Shown: positions 28,195-35,661 of the stretch, one piece after another | Layout: each line of letters starts with the position of its first letter | Numbering within the stretch: position 1 is the first letter of the stretch | DNA from: Nocardia carnea NBRC 14403 | GTDB lineage: Bacteria; Actinomycetota; Actinomycetes; Mycobacteriales; Mycobacteriaceae | Assembly (NCBI RefSeq): GCF_000308515.1 | Contig: NZ_BAFV01000027.1 | Coordinates: 1 to 64,000 of the forward strand | DNA: 64,000 bases | Reading direction: 5' to 3' | Made by a program: the position numbers and the translations under genes | Notes under the pieces: generated by a model | Database searches by the model: none | Told to the model about the DNA's origin: nothing | The model's input: only the letters and a program-made list of their open reading frames with translations

Positions 28195-28267
28195 GCAAAC
28201 TTTGCGGATTTCTCGAGGCAGAGTTGCGGATCTATCACGCTGAGGTTGCGGATTTCTCGAGCGTTGG
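28158..28267. repeat. Five tandem 22-bp repeats (iteron-like)
   Basis: Units begin at 28158, 28180, 28202, 28224 and 28246, an exact 22-bp period. The core is (T/C)TGCGGAT(T/C)(T/A)(C/A)TC; units 1, 3 and 5 carry TTGCGGATTTCTCGAG, and units 2 and 4 carry an ATCAAG/ATCACG variant. They sit across the start of the ATPase remnant. Two helical turns per unit would place each copy on the same DNA face. Confidence 0.85.
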
Positions 28268-28458
28268 TCGCGATCCGCAGGACGCGCCGAGGATGCGTAT
28301 ACGTCGGAGTCGGGGTCGGCGCGGTGACGACGTAGCGCGCAGTCGAACCACCCGCGCTTCAGCGGGCAGCCCCCGCCACTCCGGCAACGACACCACCGAA
28401 AACAAGTAGCGGCTCAAACCGACGCCCGGATTACCGGCGCAAGCTATCTGGACGGGCA

Positions 28459-29043
28459 TTAGGTTGTGGACAACCGCCGGGTCAGTGTGATAAGGAATTG
28501 ACCGAGCTTCCGAGTGTTCTCCTCGTTCACAGCCAAGGTGCCATCAGTGGTGCGTATCTCTGCGTCGTGGATGATCATGAGTCTCGCATTCCAGCTACCG
28601 ACTCGTGTGGCAAGTCTTTGGTCGGTTACGTATGACACGGCGTGCCCGGGATCGATCCATCGTTCCTCATCGTATTGCAGGATCCATACCGGGTGGTCGA
28701 ACTCTGTCGACTTCTCGAAACCCTCTCCCCCCTCGGTCGGATCGGGATCGTTAGGGGCGTCCCGGGACTCCCAGCGGGCAATCTGATTAACCCCTTGAGC
28801 TATCGAGCAATTCCCACTCAGTTCGACGATTGACTCTGGTCGGAACGGCGAGATCCACCTCAAATCCACGACGTGGAGCTCGTCTCTGAAGAAGGCGACC
28901 ACCTCGTCACATAGCTGTGACAGTGTCATCGCAGGTAGCGCACTGTCTGACGTGGGTGTTGATGGTACCGAAGAGGGAGGGGAGCACGCCGAAATGAGCG
29001 CTAAAGCTCCGATCGCGATGACTGCCCTGAGTTTGGATCTCAT
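28459..29043 (-). CDS. Putative lipoprotein of the secretion-like cassette
   Basis: The 194-residue product has a short charged start (MRSKLRAV), a hydrophobic stretch and a lipobox LISAC with the modified Cys at about residue 20, then a Ser/Pro/Thr linker. The rest is a soluble domain with one later Cys ('ELSGNCSIAQG') and the pattern of DUF3558-type actinobacterial lipoproteins, though I am not certain of that family. It would be matured by Lgt and anchored outside the membrane. Its start overlaps the 312-residue gene by 4 nt (ATGA), making it the last gene of the four-gene operon. Confidence 0.72.
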   Translation of the reverse strand: MRSKLRAVIAIGALALISACSPPSSVPSTPTSDSALPAMTLSQLCDEVVAFFRDELHVVDLRWISPFRPESIVELSGNCSIAQGVNQIARWESRDAPNDPDPTEGGEGFEKSTEFDHPVWILQYDEERWIDPGHAVSYVTDQRLATRVGSWNARLMIIHDAEIRTTDGTLAVNEENTRKLGQFLITLTRRLSTT

Positions 29044-29978
29044 TGCTGTGCGACTCCCACGGCAGGCCCGATTTCCCAGGGGTCGTCGCTAGCGGCCGTG
29101 GAGGTCCCGTTGCCGATCGACTGCTTGATTCCGCCTGGGTACACCGATGTCTGGACACCAGCTGGCCACTTGTTGTCCGGCAACCCCGTTTGGTAACCCG
29201 CGTTCTGCTTGATTCTGTTGGTTTCGATCATCAGGGTGGCGGCAGCCTCTGCCATGTCTCCGATGGTGTCGACAATAAAGGTCTTCGCTGCTTCCGCAAC
29301 GTTCGCAAGATCACCTGCGGCGGAAACCGGCCCCCAGGGCGCATCAAATGACTTACTGAATGCACCACTGGCAGCGTCTACTATCGCCGCTTCGAGTTCC
29401 TGCAACTTTGTCGCGAGATTTTTGTACAGTTCGAGTTCCGCCGTCGCGATATTCTCCAAGCTGACCGCGATTTCCTCGAAGACCTGAGGTAACGCGACTA
29501 TGCTCAGCGGTTTCTTCTGTGTCGTCAGCATCTCGTTGTACCGGGTCGCGGCTTCACCGTGCCAGAAGGAACTGAGCGTGGTCTTGTCGACATCTGATTC
29601 CGCCTGCTGCACCATGGTCTTAAGATTTCGCCATTCGTCGGCAACCCTGATGATCGTCACCGGGACTTCCATATCCGGATCGAAGTTCGCGAGGGTAAGT
29701 TTGGAATCCCCCAGTGCTGTGATTATCTTGTCCCGCTCGTCCCAGACCTTGTCCACGGCTTGTTCGATTACGGCCGGCGCGACCGGAGCGGCCACGAGCG
29801 TAGCGCCGAACGTAGCGACGACCGAGGCTGCATATCCCCCGTAGCCTGCGGATCGGACGATTTTGACCAGGTCTCCACAGAATGCCTCGACATCGTTCGG
29901 CAGGTCATCGAGACGCTGCGCCTTCTCTCGAATGTATGCGATTTTTTCGGTCAACGCTGTTTCGCTTGCGCTAGTCAT
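29040..29978 (-). CDS. Large helical WXG-like protein, putative type VII secretion substrate
   Basis: The 312 residues are mostly helical. A central stretch 'SSFWHGEAATRYNEMLTTQKKPL' (about 140-162) carries a W-x-G-like turn followed by long helices, as in WXG100/PPE-like secreted proteins. A hydrophobic patch 'YGGYAASVVATFGATLVAAPVAPAV' near 47-71 might be membrane-active. The C-terminus is Gly/Ser/Pro-rich. No signal peptide is present. It overlaps both neighbours (8 nt upstream, 4 nt downstream), indicating a single transcript with the EspC-like and lipoprotein genes. Function inferred from shape and context only. Confidence 0.6.
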   Translation of the reverse strand: MTSASETALTEKIAYIREKAQRLDDLPNDVEAFCGDLVKIVRSAGYGGYAASVVATFGATLVAAPVAPAVIEQAVDKVWDERDKIITALGDSKLTLANFDPDMEVPVTIIRVADEWRNLKTMVQQAESDVDKTTLSSFWHGEAATRYNEMLTTQKKPLSIVALPQVFEEIAVSLENIATAELELYKNLATKLQELEAAIVDAASGAFSKSFDAPWGPVSAAGDLANVAEAAKTFIVDTIGDMAEAAATLMIETNRIKQNAGYQTGLPDNKWPAGVQTSVYPGGIKQSIGNGTSTAASDDPWEIGPAVGVAQQ

Positions 29979-30285
29979 TTATCTCGCCTTCCAACTGATG
30001 CAGCTTGCCCTGGTTGGCTGCATCAGTCGCCTCGTACTGGCGCCGGGCGTTATTTAGCGCTGTAGCGATGTCATCGAACACGGTGGCGCCTTCGTTGAAG
30101 CGATCCCGAAAGTAGTCGGGCACCTCCAGGTACGTTTTCAGTGACTCCGTGAAGGTTCCAGCCTCCCTGACGGGGATGTGGAGCTTGGAAGTCTGCCGAC
30201 TTGCCGCCGTCAAGTGGTCTGCGGCGAGGCCCCAGTGGGTGGCTGCGGCGTTCATCGCGGTCAGCGAGGCTCTGAGTTCTGCCAT
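29971..30285 (-). CDS. Small WXG100/EspC-like secretion-associated protein
   Basis: At 104 residues, with an all-helical hairpin layout (MAELRASLTAMNAAATHWGLAADHL ... 'FDDIATALNNARRQYEATDAANQG'), it matches the size and pattern of EspC/WXG100 substrates. The expected turn is only loosely conserved: 'THWGLA' supplies a W-G. The C-terminal 'RRQYEATDAAN' resembles the YxxxD/E export signal of type VII substrates (Tyr then Asp four residues later). It starts 1 nt after the 263-residue gene ends and overlaps the 312-residue gene by 8 nt. Confidence 0.65.
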   Translation of the reverse strand: MAELRASLTAMNAAATHWGLAADHLTAASRQTSKLHIPVREAGTFTESLKTYLEVPDYFRDRFNEGATVFDDIATALNNARRQYEATDAANQGKLHQLEGEIND

Positions 30286-30286
30286 A

Positions 30287-31078
30287 TTAGCTCGTCTTTT
30301 CCAGCAGGAGCCGGAGGCGGTGTCGGCTCAAATGGTACTCGAGATCGTCATCGGAATATCGTGAATAGTCTTGCTGTGCTACGAACTCGGGACGTGCCGA
30401 GCGGATTTGATGTGCGCATTCCAGAATCTTGTCGCCGATATCGTCGGGGTGAGCAGTCGCCGCCCACTCGCTCGATACGGTGATGGAACGTATATAGCGG
30501 CGGTCGGCAAGGAGGGTGACCGCGCGATTCCCTGCAGTCCCGGCAACGGTTTCCGCGCGGTATCGTCCGCCGTTTATCATGCTGCTCGACACCTCGCAGA
30601 ATTGCTCCCACGTCTGAGTTTCGAGCAGTACCGCCAGTCTTGTTCGGTGACCGGGTATCGCAGTGGTCGACACATCCTGTGGTGTGGGCAAGCGGCTGGA
30701 AGTGGATGAGTAGGCCCTGTTGAGGTATACGACTACTGCACCGCGATACGCCGCCAAGAGTTCTTCGCCAACTTCACCAGGCGCCACATATCGGCGCCAG
30801 CTTGGGTGGAACTGAACATGGATAGGCAAGAACCCTGGGTCGACTTCCATCGACGCAAAGGACGAACCCACTCGCGATGCTGGTTCCTGACTGACAGTCT
30901 CGAGATGTGAAACCGCCGACTCACGGCGACGAATCTGAGTTTCGGACGGGGGAAGAGAAGCGGACGAGGTGTGCACTGATAACGTCGACTCGTTCTTGAC
31001 AATCGGTTCGTCGTCCCAAAACTCGTCTGGGTCATCATAATGGTTGAAAAATCCACCGGTATATTCGGGCGGTGACAT
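30287..31078 (-). CDS. 263-residue hypothetical protein with two YbaB-like half repeats, first gene of cassette
   Basis: The first 80 residues are acidic and Ser-rich, probably disordered. Two similar segments follow: 'FHPSWRRYVAPGEVGEELLAAYRGA' near 108-132 and 'VSSEWAATAHPDDIGDKILECAHQI' near 203-227. The shared pattern W-x(6,7)-P-x-x-[VI]-G-[ED]-x-[IL]-L resembles the C-terminal part of YbaB/EbfC-fold proteins, which often head T7SS substrate cassettes in Nocardia. That link is inference. The gene opens the operon; 187 bp upstream separate it from IS3 debris, and a C8T6 run lies there. Confidence 0.6.
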   Translation of the reverse strand: MSPPEYTGGFFNHYDDPDEFWDDEPIVKNESTLSVHTSSASLPPSETQIRRRESAVSHLETVSQEPASRVGSSFASMEVDPGFLPIHVQFHPSWRRYVAPGEVGEELLAAYRGAVVVYLNRAYSSTSSRLPTPQDVSTTAIPGHRTRLAVLLETQTWEQFCEVSSSMINGGRYRAETVAGTAGNRAVTLLADRRYIRSITVSSEWAATAHPDDIGDKILECAHQIRSARPEFVAQQDYSRYSDDDLEYHLSRHRLRLLLEKTS

Positions 31079-31265
31079 ACTGGCGAGTCCTGCCTGTGCG
31101 CGCTTACCGTTTCGACGCGATGCTGCTTCTTACCTGTTCAAAGCCGCTGGTACCCCCCCCTTTTTTACCTTCAAGCAACTCACTTCTATACCGCGGATCA
31201 GCTTCTCCAAACCGTGCACGCTTGTCAACCCGGCTGAGGGCTGCTGCACGGTCAGTTGACAGTGG

Positions 31266-31755
31266 TTATGCAGCATGGCCAGCTGCTGCTGGTGTCATGA
31301 TCGCTTCGTATTCGATCGGGGTCAACCGGCCGAGTCGGGCTTGGCGGCGTCGGCGGTAGGTGCGTTCGATCCAGGTCACGATCGCGATCGGTAACTGTTC
31401 GCGGGTGTCCCACCATTGCCGGTCCAAGACATGGCGTCGAATGAGGCTGACGAAGCTTCCATCGTTGCGTTGTCCCCGACCGCACCAACGCAGCCCATGG
31501 ATTCGACCATGTCGAAACGGTTGAGCGCGTTGACGAATCGTCTGGATCGAAACTGTGACGCGCGGTCGGTGTGCAGGATGTGACTGGCCACCTCACCTCG
31601 GCGTGCGACGGCGTTGTCCGATGCGGTGACCGCGAGCCTAGATTTCATGCGTGAGTCGATAGGTGTAGCCCATGATCCGGTTCGGGAACACGTCCTTGAC
31701 CGCGGAGAGATACAGTTTTCCTTCACCGGTGCCCAGTCAAGGGATCGTGGAAACG
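31266..31755 (-). pseudogene. IS3-family transposase (OrfB) remnant, frameshifted
   Basis: The rve-type core can be followed on the minus strand only by changing frame. GEGKLYLSAVKDVFPNRIMGYT runs into a stop, then 'IDSRMKSRLAVTASDNAVARRG ... HILHTDRASQFRSRRF' continues in a second frame. 'SFVSLIRRHVLDRQWWDTREQL' to 'ARLGRLTPIEYEAIMT' follows in a third, ending at TAA 31266. The D of HTDRASQF and the conserved end are recognisable. The N-terminal half and OrfA are missing and I see no terminal inverted repeats, so the element is dead. Confidence 0.8.
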
Positions 31756-31779
31756 GACACGAAGAACCACACAACTAGG

Positions 31780-32098
31780 TGGTGCCGATTCCGGCCTGCT
31801 GGCCAAGGACATGGAGAACCTGTTGGCGGGCGCCGGGCGGGTGCGCTGGTTTTTCCGAGCCAACAAGGGTGGTTCCTGACCGCAACGGATCTGCTGGCGT
31901 GTTCGATTCGGTGGCGGGAGACGTCGATCTTGCCGGTGTCGCTGCCAATGGCCTACGACATACGGCGGGGATGGTTGGTCATCAGCGTCGGCGGAAGCAT
32001 CAAGGTGGCGGATGTTCAGGCGCAATGACGGCCACGCTGACGCTCGACGTGAACAGGCACCTGTTCCCGGACGATCTGGACGCGGTGGCGAATGGAAC
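31780..32098 (+). pseudogene. Tyrosine recombinase (phage-type integrase) C-terminal remnant
   Basis: Plus-strand frames show LLAKDMENLLAGAG, then 'VFDSVAGDVDLAGVAANGLRHTA' (the Arg box), 'LVISVGGSIKV' in another frame, and 'ATLTLDVNRHLFPDDLDAVAN'. Intact integrases have D-T-Y-G-H-L-F-P here; the nucleophilic tyrosine is replaced (VNRHLF). Frameshifts and a stop near 31878 confirm decay. It points at the 3' end of tRNA-Leu, 79 bp away, the usual position of an integrase next to its attachment site. Confidence 0.78.
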
Positions 32099-32176
32099 GG
32101 ACCTCGGTGCGCGGACTCCCTGCGGACCGCGTGAGGCCGGGGGAGATGGGCAGCGCTGCGAAATATTGTCCGACCT

Positions 32177-32263
32177 TGGTGCCGAGTGTGGGACTCGAAC
32201 CCACACGTCCTTTCGGACAACGGTTTTTGAGACCGTCGCGTCTGCCAGTTCCGCCAACTCGGC
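32177..32263 (-). tRNA. tRNA-Leu (anticodon CAA)
   Basis: The minus strand folds as a class II tRNA. Acceptor GCCGAGT pairs with ACTCGGC, the anticodon loop is CTCAAAA (CAA at 32227-32229), a long variable arm contains GTCC-GAAA-GGAC, and the T-arm is GTGGG-TTCGAGT-CCCAC. The discriminator A and an encoded CCA are present (32177-32180). It reads UUG codons. Its 3' end faces the integrase remnant, so it is the likely attachment site of the accessory region. Confidence 0.96.
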
Positions 32264-32483
32264 GCACCGGGTGCAAATGATAGCCCGAGCCGGCCGAATC
32301 GCCGAATTCCGGGTCGGGTGCAAGGGTGGGAGGGGCGGTAAGCAGGGTAAATGCGACGGCGTTCCTGGTGAACGGTAGTCTCTACACCACCCGATCGCGT
32401 GACGGCGGATCGACGGCCGGGCGTCGGTGTCGATCCGCCGTCCGCGATATCGGGACGAGGCATCGGAACCAGAGGGGTCGTTT

Positions 32484-33080
32484 ATGGGCACTAGTGCGGA
32501 CGCCGCGGCGAAACGTGTGGTTGTCGCCGAGGACGAGGCGTTGATCCGGATGGATCTGGTGGAGATGCTGACCGAGGAGGGCTACCAGGTCGTCGGGGAA
32601 GCCGGCGACGGGCAGCAGGCCGTCGATCTGGCGGTGGAGCACCGACCCGATCTGGTGATCATGGATGTGAAGATGCCGCGCCGCGACGGGATCGATGCGG
32701 CGGCCGAGATCGCGTCGAAACGGGTTGCGCCCGTAGTGATTCTGACTGCGTTCAGCCAGCGGGATCTGGTGGAGCGGGCGCGGGACGCCGGTGCCATGGC
32801 CTATCTCGTGAAACCCTTCACCAAATCGGATCTGGTGCCGGCGATCGAGTTGGCGGCGAGCCGGTTCCACGAGATCACGGCGCTGGAGAGCGAGGTCGCG
32901 AATCTGGGGGAGCGGCTGGAGACTCGTAAGCTCGTCGAGCGGGCCAAGGGGGTGCTGATGCAGACGCAGGGGTTGAGTGAACCGCAGGCGTTCAAGTGGA
33001 TTCAGCGCACCGCGATGGATCGCCGTACCACGATGAAGGCGGTCGCGGAGGTCGTCCTGGAGAATCTCGCGCCGCAGTGA
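32484..33080 (+). CDS. pdtaR: ANTAR-domain response regulator PdtaR
   Basis: The 198 residues comprise a receiver domain with phospho-acceptor Asp61 (LVIMDVKMP), acidic AEDE at 15-18 and the Lys of 'YLVKPF'. A coiled helix and an RNA-binding ANTAR domain follow from about 135 (ETRKLVERAKGVLMQTQGLSEPQAFKWIQRTAMDRR). PdtaR acts downstream of the kinase PdtaS and antiterminates transcripts with paired ANTAR hairpins. ATG 32484 is used; the open frame begins at 32427. M. tuberculosis Rv1626 is about this size. It is the first backbone gene after the tRNA. Confidence 0.94.
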   Translation: MGTSADAAAKRVVVAEDEALIRMDLVEMLTEEGYQVVGEAGDGQQAVDLAVEHRPDLVIMDVKMPRRDGIDAAAEIASKRVAPVVILTAFSQRDLVERARDAGAMAYLVKPFTKSDLVPAIELAASRFHEITALESEVANLGERLETRKLVERAKGVLMQTQGLSEPQAFKWIQRTAMDRRTTMKAVAEVVLENLAPQ

Positions 33081-33287
33081 GGCGACCCGCTCGCCGGCGG
33101 TGCGTTATCGGTGAGTGGGACGGTTTTACCAGCTCGAAACAATACTCGGGCAAGAATCTGCGACGAGATCATCGCGATGACCCGAATGTCACGCGGGATC
33201 AACATACCGGAGTTATGTTTCTCACAGGCCGGCGTAGTCGGCTACCCCGGTCCGGCCGGGGAATGATGAGGAACATAGGGGTAGATC

Positions 33288-34532
33288 GTGTTCGTTTCGA
33301 CATGGTCGGGTATGCCGCGGCGAAGCCGCCGAGTACGTGGAATTCTGGCGGTCGGCGCAGCGGCCGCATTGGTTCTGTCAGGTTGCGGGGACAAATCCGC
33401 GAGTGATCCGGAGGGGCCCGGTGCCGGCGGGCTGTCCATCCAACCGCTGATGCAGATCGATGCCGCGGGCAAGGAGGTCCCGGCCGCCGACGCCGCCACC
33501 GCGGCGGATCCGGCGGGTGACGGTAAGGCGACCTGTCCACCCACCACGTCGATCGCCATGGCCGGTGCGCTGACCGGCCCCGATGCGGCGCTCGGTATCA
33601 ACATCGTCAACGGTGTGCACCTGGCGATCGACCAGCACAACACCGCCAATCCGGGCTGCCGGATCCAGCTGAAGCGGTTCGATACCGAAGGTGACCCGCA
33701 GAAGGCGAGCCAGGTCATTCCGCAGATCGTGAACGATCCGTCGATCATCGGTGTGGTCGGCCCGGCGTTCTCGGGCGAGACCAAGGCGACCGGGCAGATC
33801 CTCAGCGATGCCGGGCTGGTCGCGGTGTCGTCGTCGGCCACCAACGCGACCCTCACACAGAACGGCTGGAAGACCTTCTTCCGCGGTCTGGCCAACGACG
33901 ATGTGCAGGGACCGTCGGTGGCGAAGTACCTGGTCGATACCGCCGGCTACAAGAAGGTCTGCGTGGTCCAGGACAACACCGATTACGGTGTCGGACTGGC
34001 GAAGAGCGTCACCGCCGGTCTCGGTGCGGCCGCCGATCCGGCATGCGCGGCCAGTATCAAGAAGGGCGACAAGGATTTCTCGGCCACTGTCACCAAGATC
34101 GCGAACGCGCAGCCGGACGCGATCTTCTACTCCGGCTATTACGCCGAGGCGGCGCCGCTGGTGCAGCAGTTGCGCGACGGCAATGTGGAAGCGACGTTCG
34201 TCTCCGCCGACGGCACCAACGATCCGCAGTTCGTCAGCCAGGCAGGCGATTCGGCGACCGGTGCGGTGCTGTCCTGCCCCTGTGGTCCGGCCCCGGCGGA
34301 GTTCGCCACCGCCTACGAGGAACTGCACGGCCAGGCCCCCGGCGTGTACTCCGTGGAGGCCTACGATCTGGCCACCATCCTCGCGACCGGTATCGACGCC
34401 GGTGAATTGACCCGCCCCGACCTGCTGGAATACGTCCGCGGCTACGACGGTGACGGTCTCGCCCGGCACTACAAGTGGGACGCGGACGGGGAACTGTCCG
34501 CCGCGTTGATCTGGGTGTACGAGGTCGGCTGA
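33288..34532 (+). CDS. livK: Branched-chain amino-acid ABC transporter substrate-binding lipoprotein
   Basis: This 414-residue periplasmic-binding protein (LivK/Leu-Ile-Val-binding fold) has an Arg-rich start, a hydrophobic core and the lipobox LVLSGC (Cys about residue 33). After a Gly/Pro linker the mature domain has 'IAMAGALTGPDAALGINIVNGVHLAI', 'VVGPAFSGETKATGQIL' and 'AVSSSATNATLTQNG'. GTG 33288 is taken because AGGGG lies 7 nt upstream; ATG 33312 would give a tighter signal peptide. It heads the liv cluster and is separated from livH by about 90 bp. Confidence 0.92.
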   Translation: MFVSTWSGMPRRSRRVRGILAVGAAAALVLSGCGDKSASDPEGPGAGGLSIQPLMQIDAAGKEVPAADAATAADPAGDGKATCPPTTSIAMAGALTGPDAALGINIVNGVHLAIDQHNTANPGCRIQLKRFDTEGDPQKASQVIPQIVNDPSIIGVVGPAFSGETKATGQILSDAGLVAVSSSATNATLTQNGWKTFFRGLANDDVQGPSVAKYLVDTAGYKKVCVVQDNTDYGVGLAKSVTAGLGAAADPACAASIKKGDKDFSATVTKIANAQPDAIFYSGYYAEAAPLVQQLRDGNVEATFVSADGTNDPQFVSQAGDSATGAVLSCPCGPAPAEFATAYEELHGQAPGVYSVEAYDLATILATGIDAGELTRPDLLEYVRGYDGDGLARHYKWDADGELSAALIWVYEVG

Positions 34533-34623
34533 CCGCTGCGCGAGTGGTACGCGCACCGGACGGGATCCGGGGCGCGTACCGCTCGCTGCCCCGGTGCAGA
34601 TCCATGGTGAGGGCGGATAGCCG

Positions 34624-35661
34624 ATGAGAGCAGCCACTACGGCCGATACGGTCGTCTGGGCGCAGGGATCGATCGATTTCAACTACGAGGGGGTCATAGA
34701 CCAGTTCTGGCGGCTGACCGTCGACGGACTGTCCTACGGCGCGATCTATGCGCTGGTGGCGGTGGGCTACACCCTGGTCTACGGGGTATTGCGGCTGATC
34801 AACTTCGCCCACTCCGAAGTGTTCATGCTCGGGATGTTCGGCCAGTATGTGGGCCTGATGCTGCTGGGTTTCGCGCCGAGCGGTAACGCTTACAGCGAGG
34901 GCATCCTGCTCACTGTCGTCTACCTCGGGATCGCCATGCTCATCGGTATGGCGGTGTCCGGGGCGGCCGCGGTCGGGTTGGAACGGGTGGCCTACCGGCC
35001 GCTGCGGCGTCGCGGCGCCAAACCTCTGACCTTCCTGATCACCGCGATCGGTATGTCGTTCGTCCTGCAGGAGTTCGTGCATTTCGTGCTGCCGGAACTG
35101 TGGCCGGGCCTCGGCGGGAACAACGCCCAGCAGCAGATCACCCTGGTCGAACCCGAAACACAGTTCACCATCGCCGGGGCCGAGGTCACGAATGTGACCC
35201 TGGTGATCGTGGTATCGGCGGTGACGCTGGCGCTGCTGGCGGAGGTGCTGATCAATCGCACCCGGTTCGGCCGCGGGATCCGCGCGGTGGCCCAGGATCC
35301 CGATACCGCGACGCTGATGGGTGTTTCGCGGGAGCGGGTCATCATGCTCACCTTCCTCATCGGCGGCCTGCTGGCCGGCGCCGCCGCCATGCTGTACGTG
35401 CTGAAGATTCCGCACGCCGTGATCTTCAACGGCGGATTCATCCTGGGAATCAAGGCTTTCGCCGCCGCTGTGCTGGGCGGTATCGGCAATCTGCGGGGCG
35501 CAGTGCTCGGCGGCCTGCTGCTCGGTCTGGTGGAGAACTACGGGCAGATGCTGTTCGGCACCGAATGGCGCGACGTGGTGGCATTCCTGGTGCTCGTGCT
35601 GGTGTTGTTCTTCCGGCCGACCGGCATCCTCGGGGAAAGTCTCGGAAGGGCGCGCACATGA
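34624..35661 (+). CDS. livH: Branched-chain amino-acid ABC transporter permease LivH
   Basis: The 345-residue inner-membrane permease has the LivH pattern: 'LSYGAIYALVAVGYTLVYGVLRLINFAHSEVFMLG' near the N-terminus, about eight hydrophobic helices, and the coupling region 'FGRGIRAVAQDPDTATLMGVSRERVIMLTFLIGG'. The end 'ATGILGESLGR'-like segment reads 'PTGILGESLGRART'. Its stop overlaps livM by 4 nt (ATGA). Forms the channel with LivM. Confidence 0.94.
   Translation: MRAATTADTVVWAQGSIDFNYEGVIDQFWRLTVDGLSYGAIYALVAVGYTLVYGVLRLINFAHSEVFMLGMFGQYVGLMLLGFAPSGNAYSEGILLTVVYLGIAMLIGMAVSGAAAVGLERVAYRPLRRRGAKPLTFLITAIGMSFVLQEFVHFVLPELWPGLGGNNAQQQITLVEPETQFTIAGAEVTNVTLVIVVSAVTLALLAEVLINRTRFGRGIRAVAQDPDTATLMGVSRERVIMLTFLIGGLLAGAAAMLYVLKIPHAVIFNGGFILGIKAFAAAVLGGIGNLRGAVLGGLLLGLVENYGQMLFGTEWRDVVAFLVLVLVLFFRPTGILGESLGRART

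Noticed and set aside
28145..28267. CRISPR array
   Set aside because: The 22-bp units are contiguous direct repeats without unique spacers, and no cas genes are nearby.
31780..31788. TGGTGCCGA matches the first nine bases of the tRNA-Leu 3' end (32177-32185), as a possible attachment-site copy
   Set aside because: Nine bases in GC-rich DNA is within chance, and it sits inside the element next to the integrase remnant rather than at a border.
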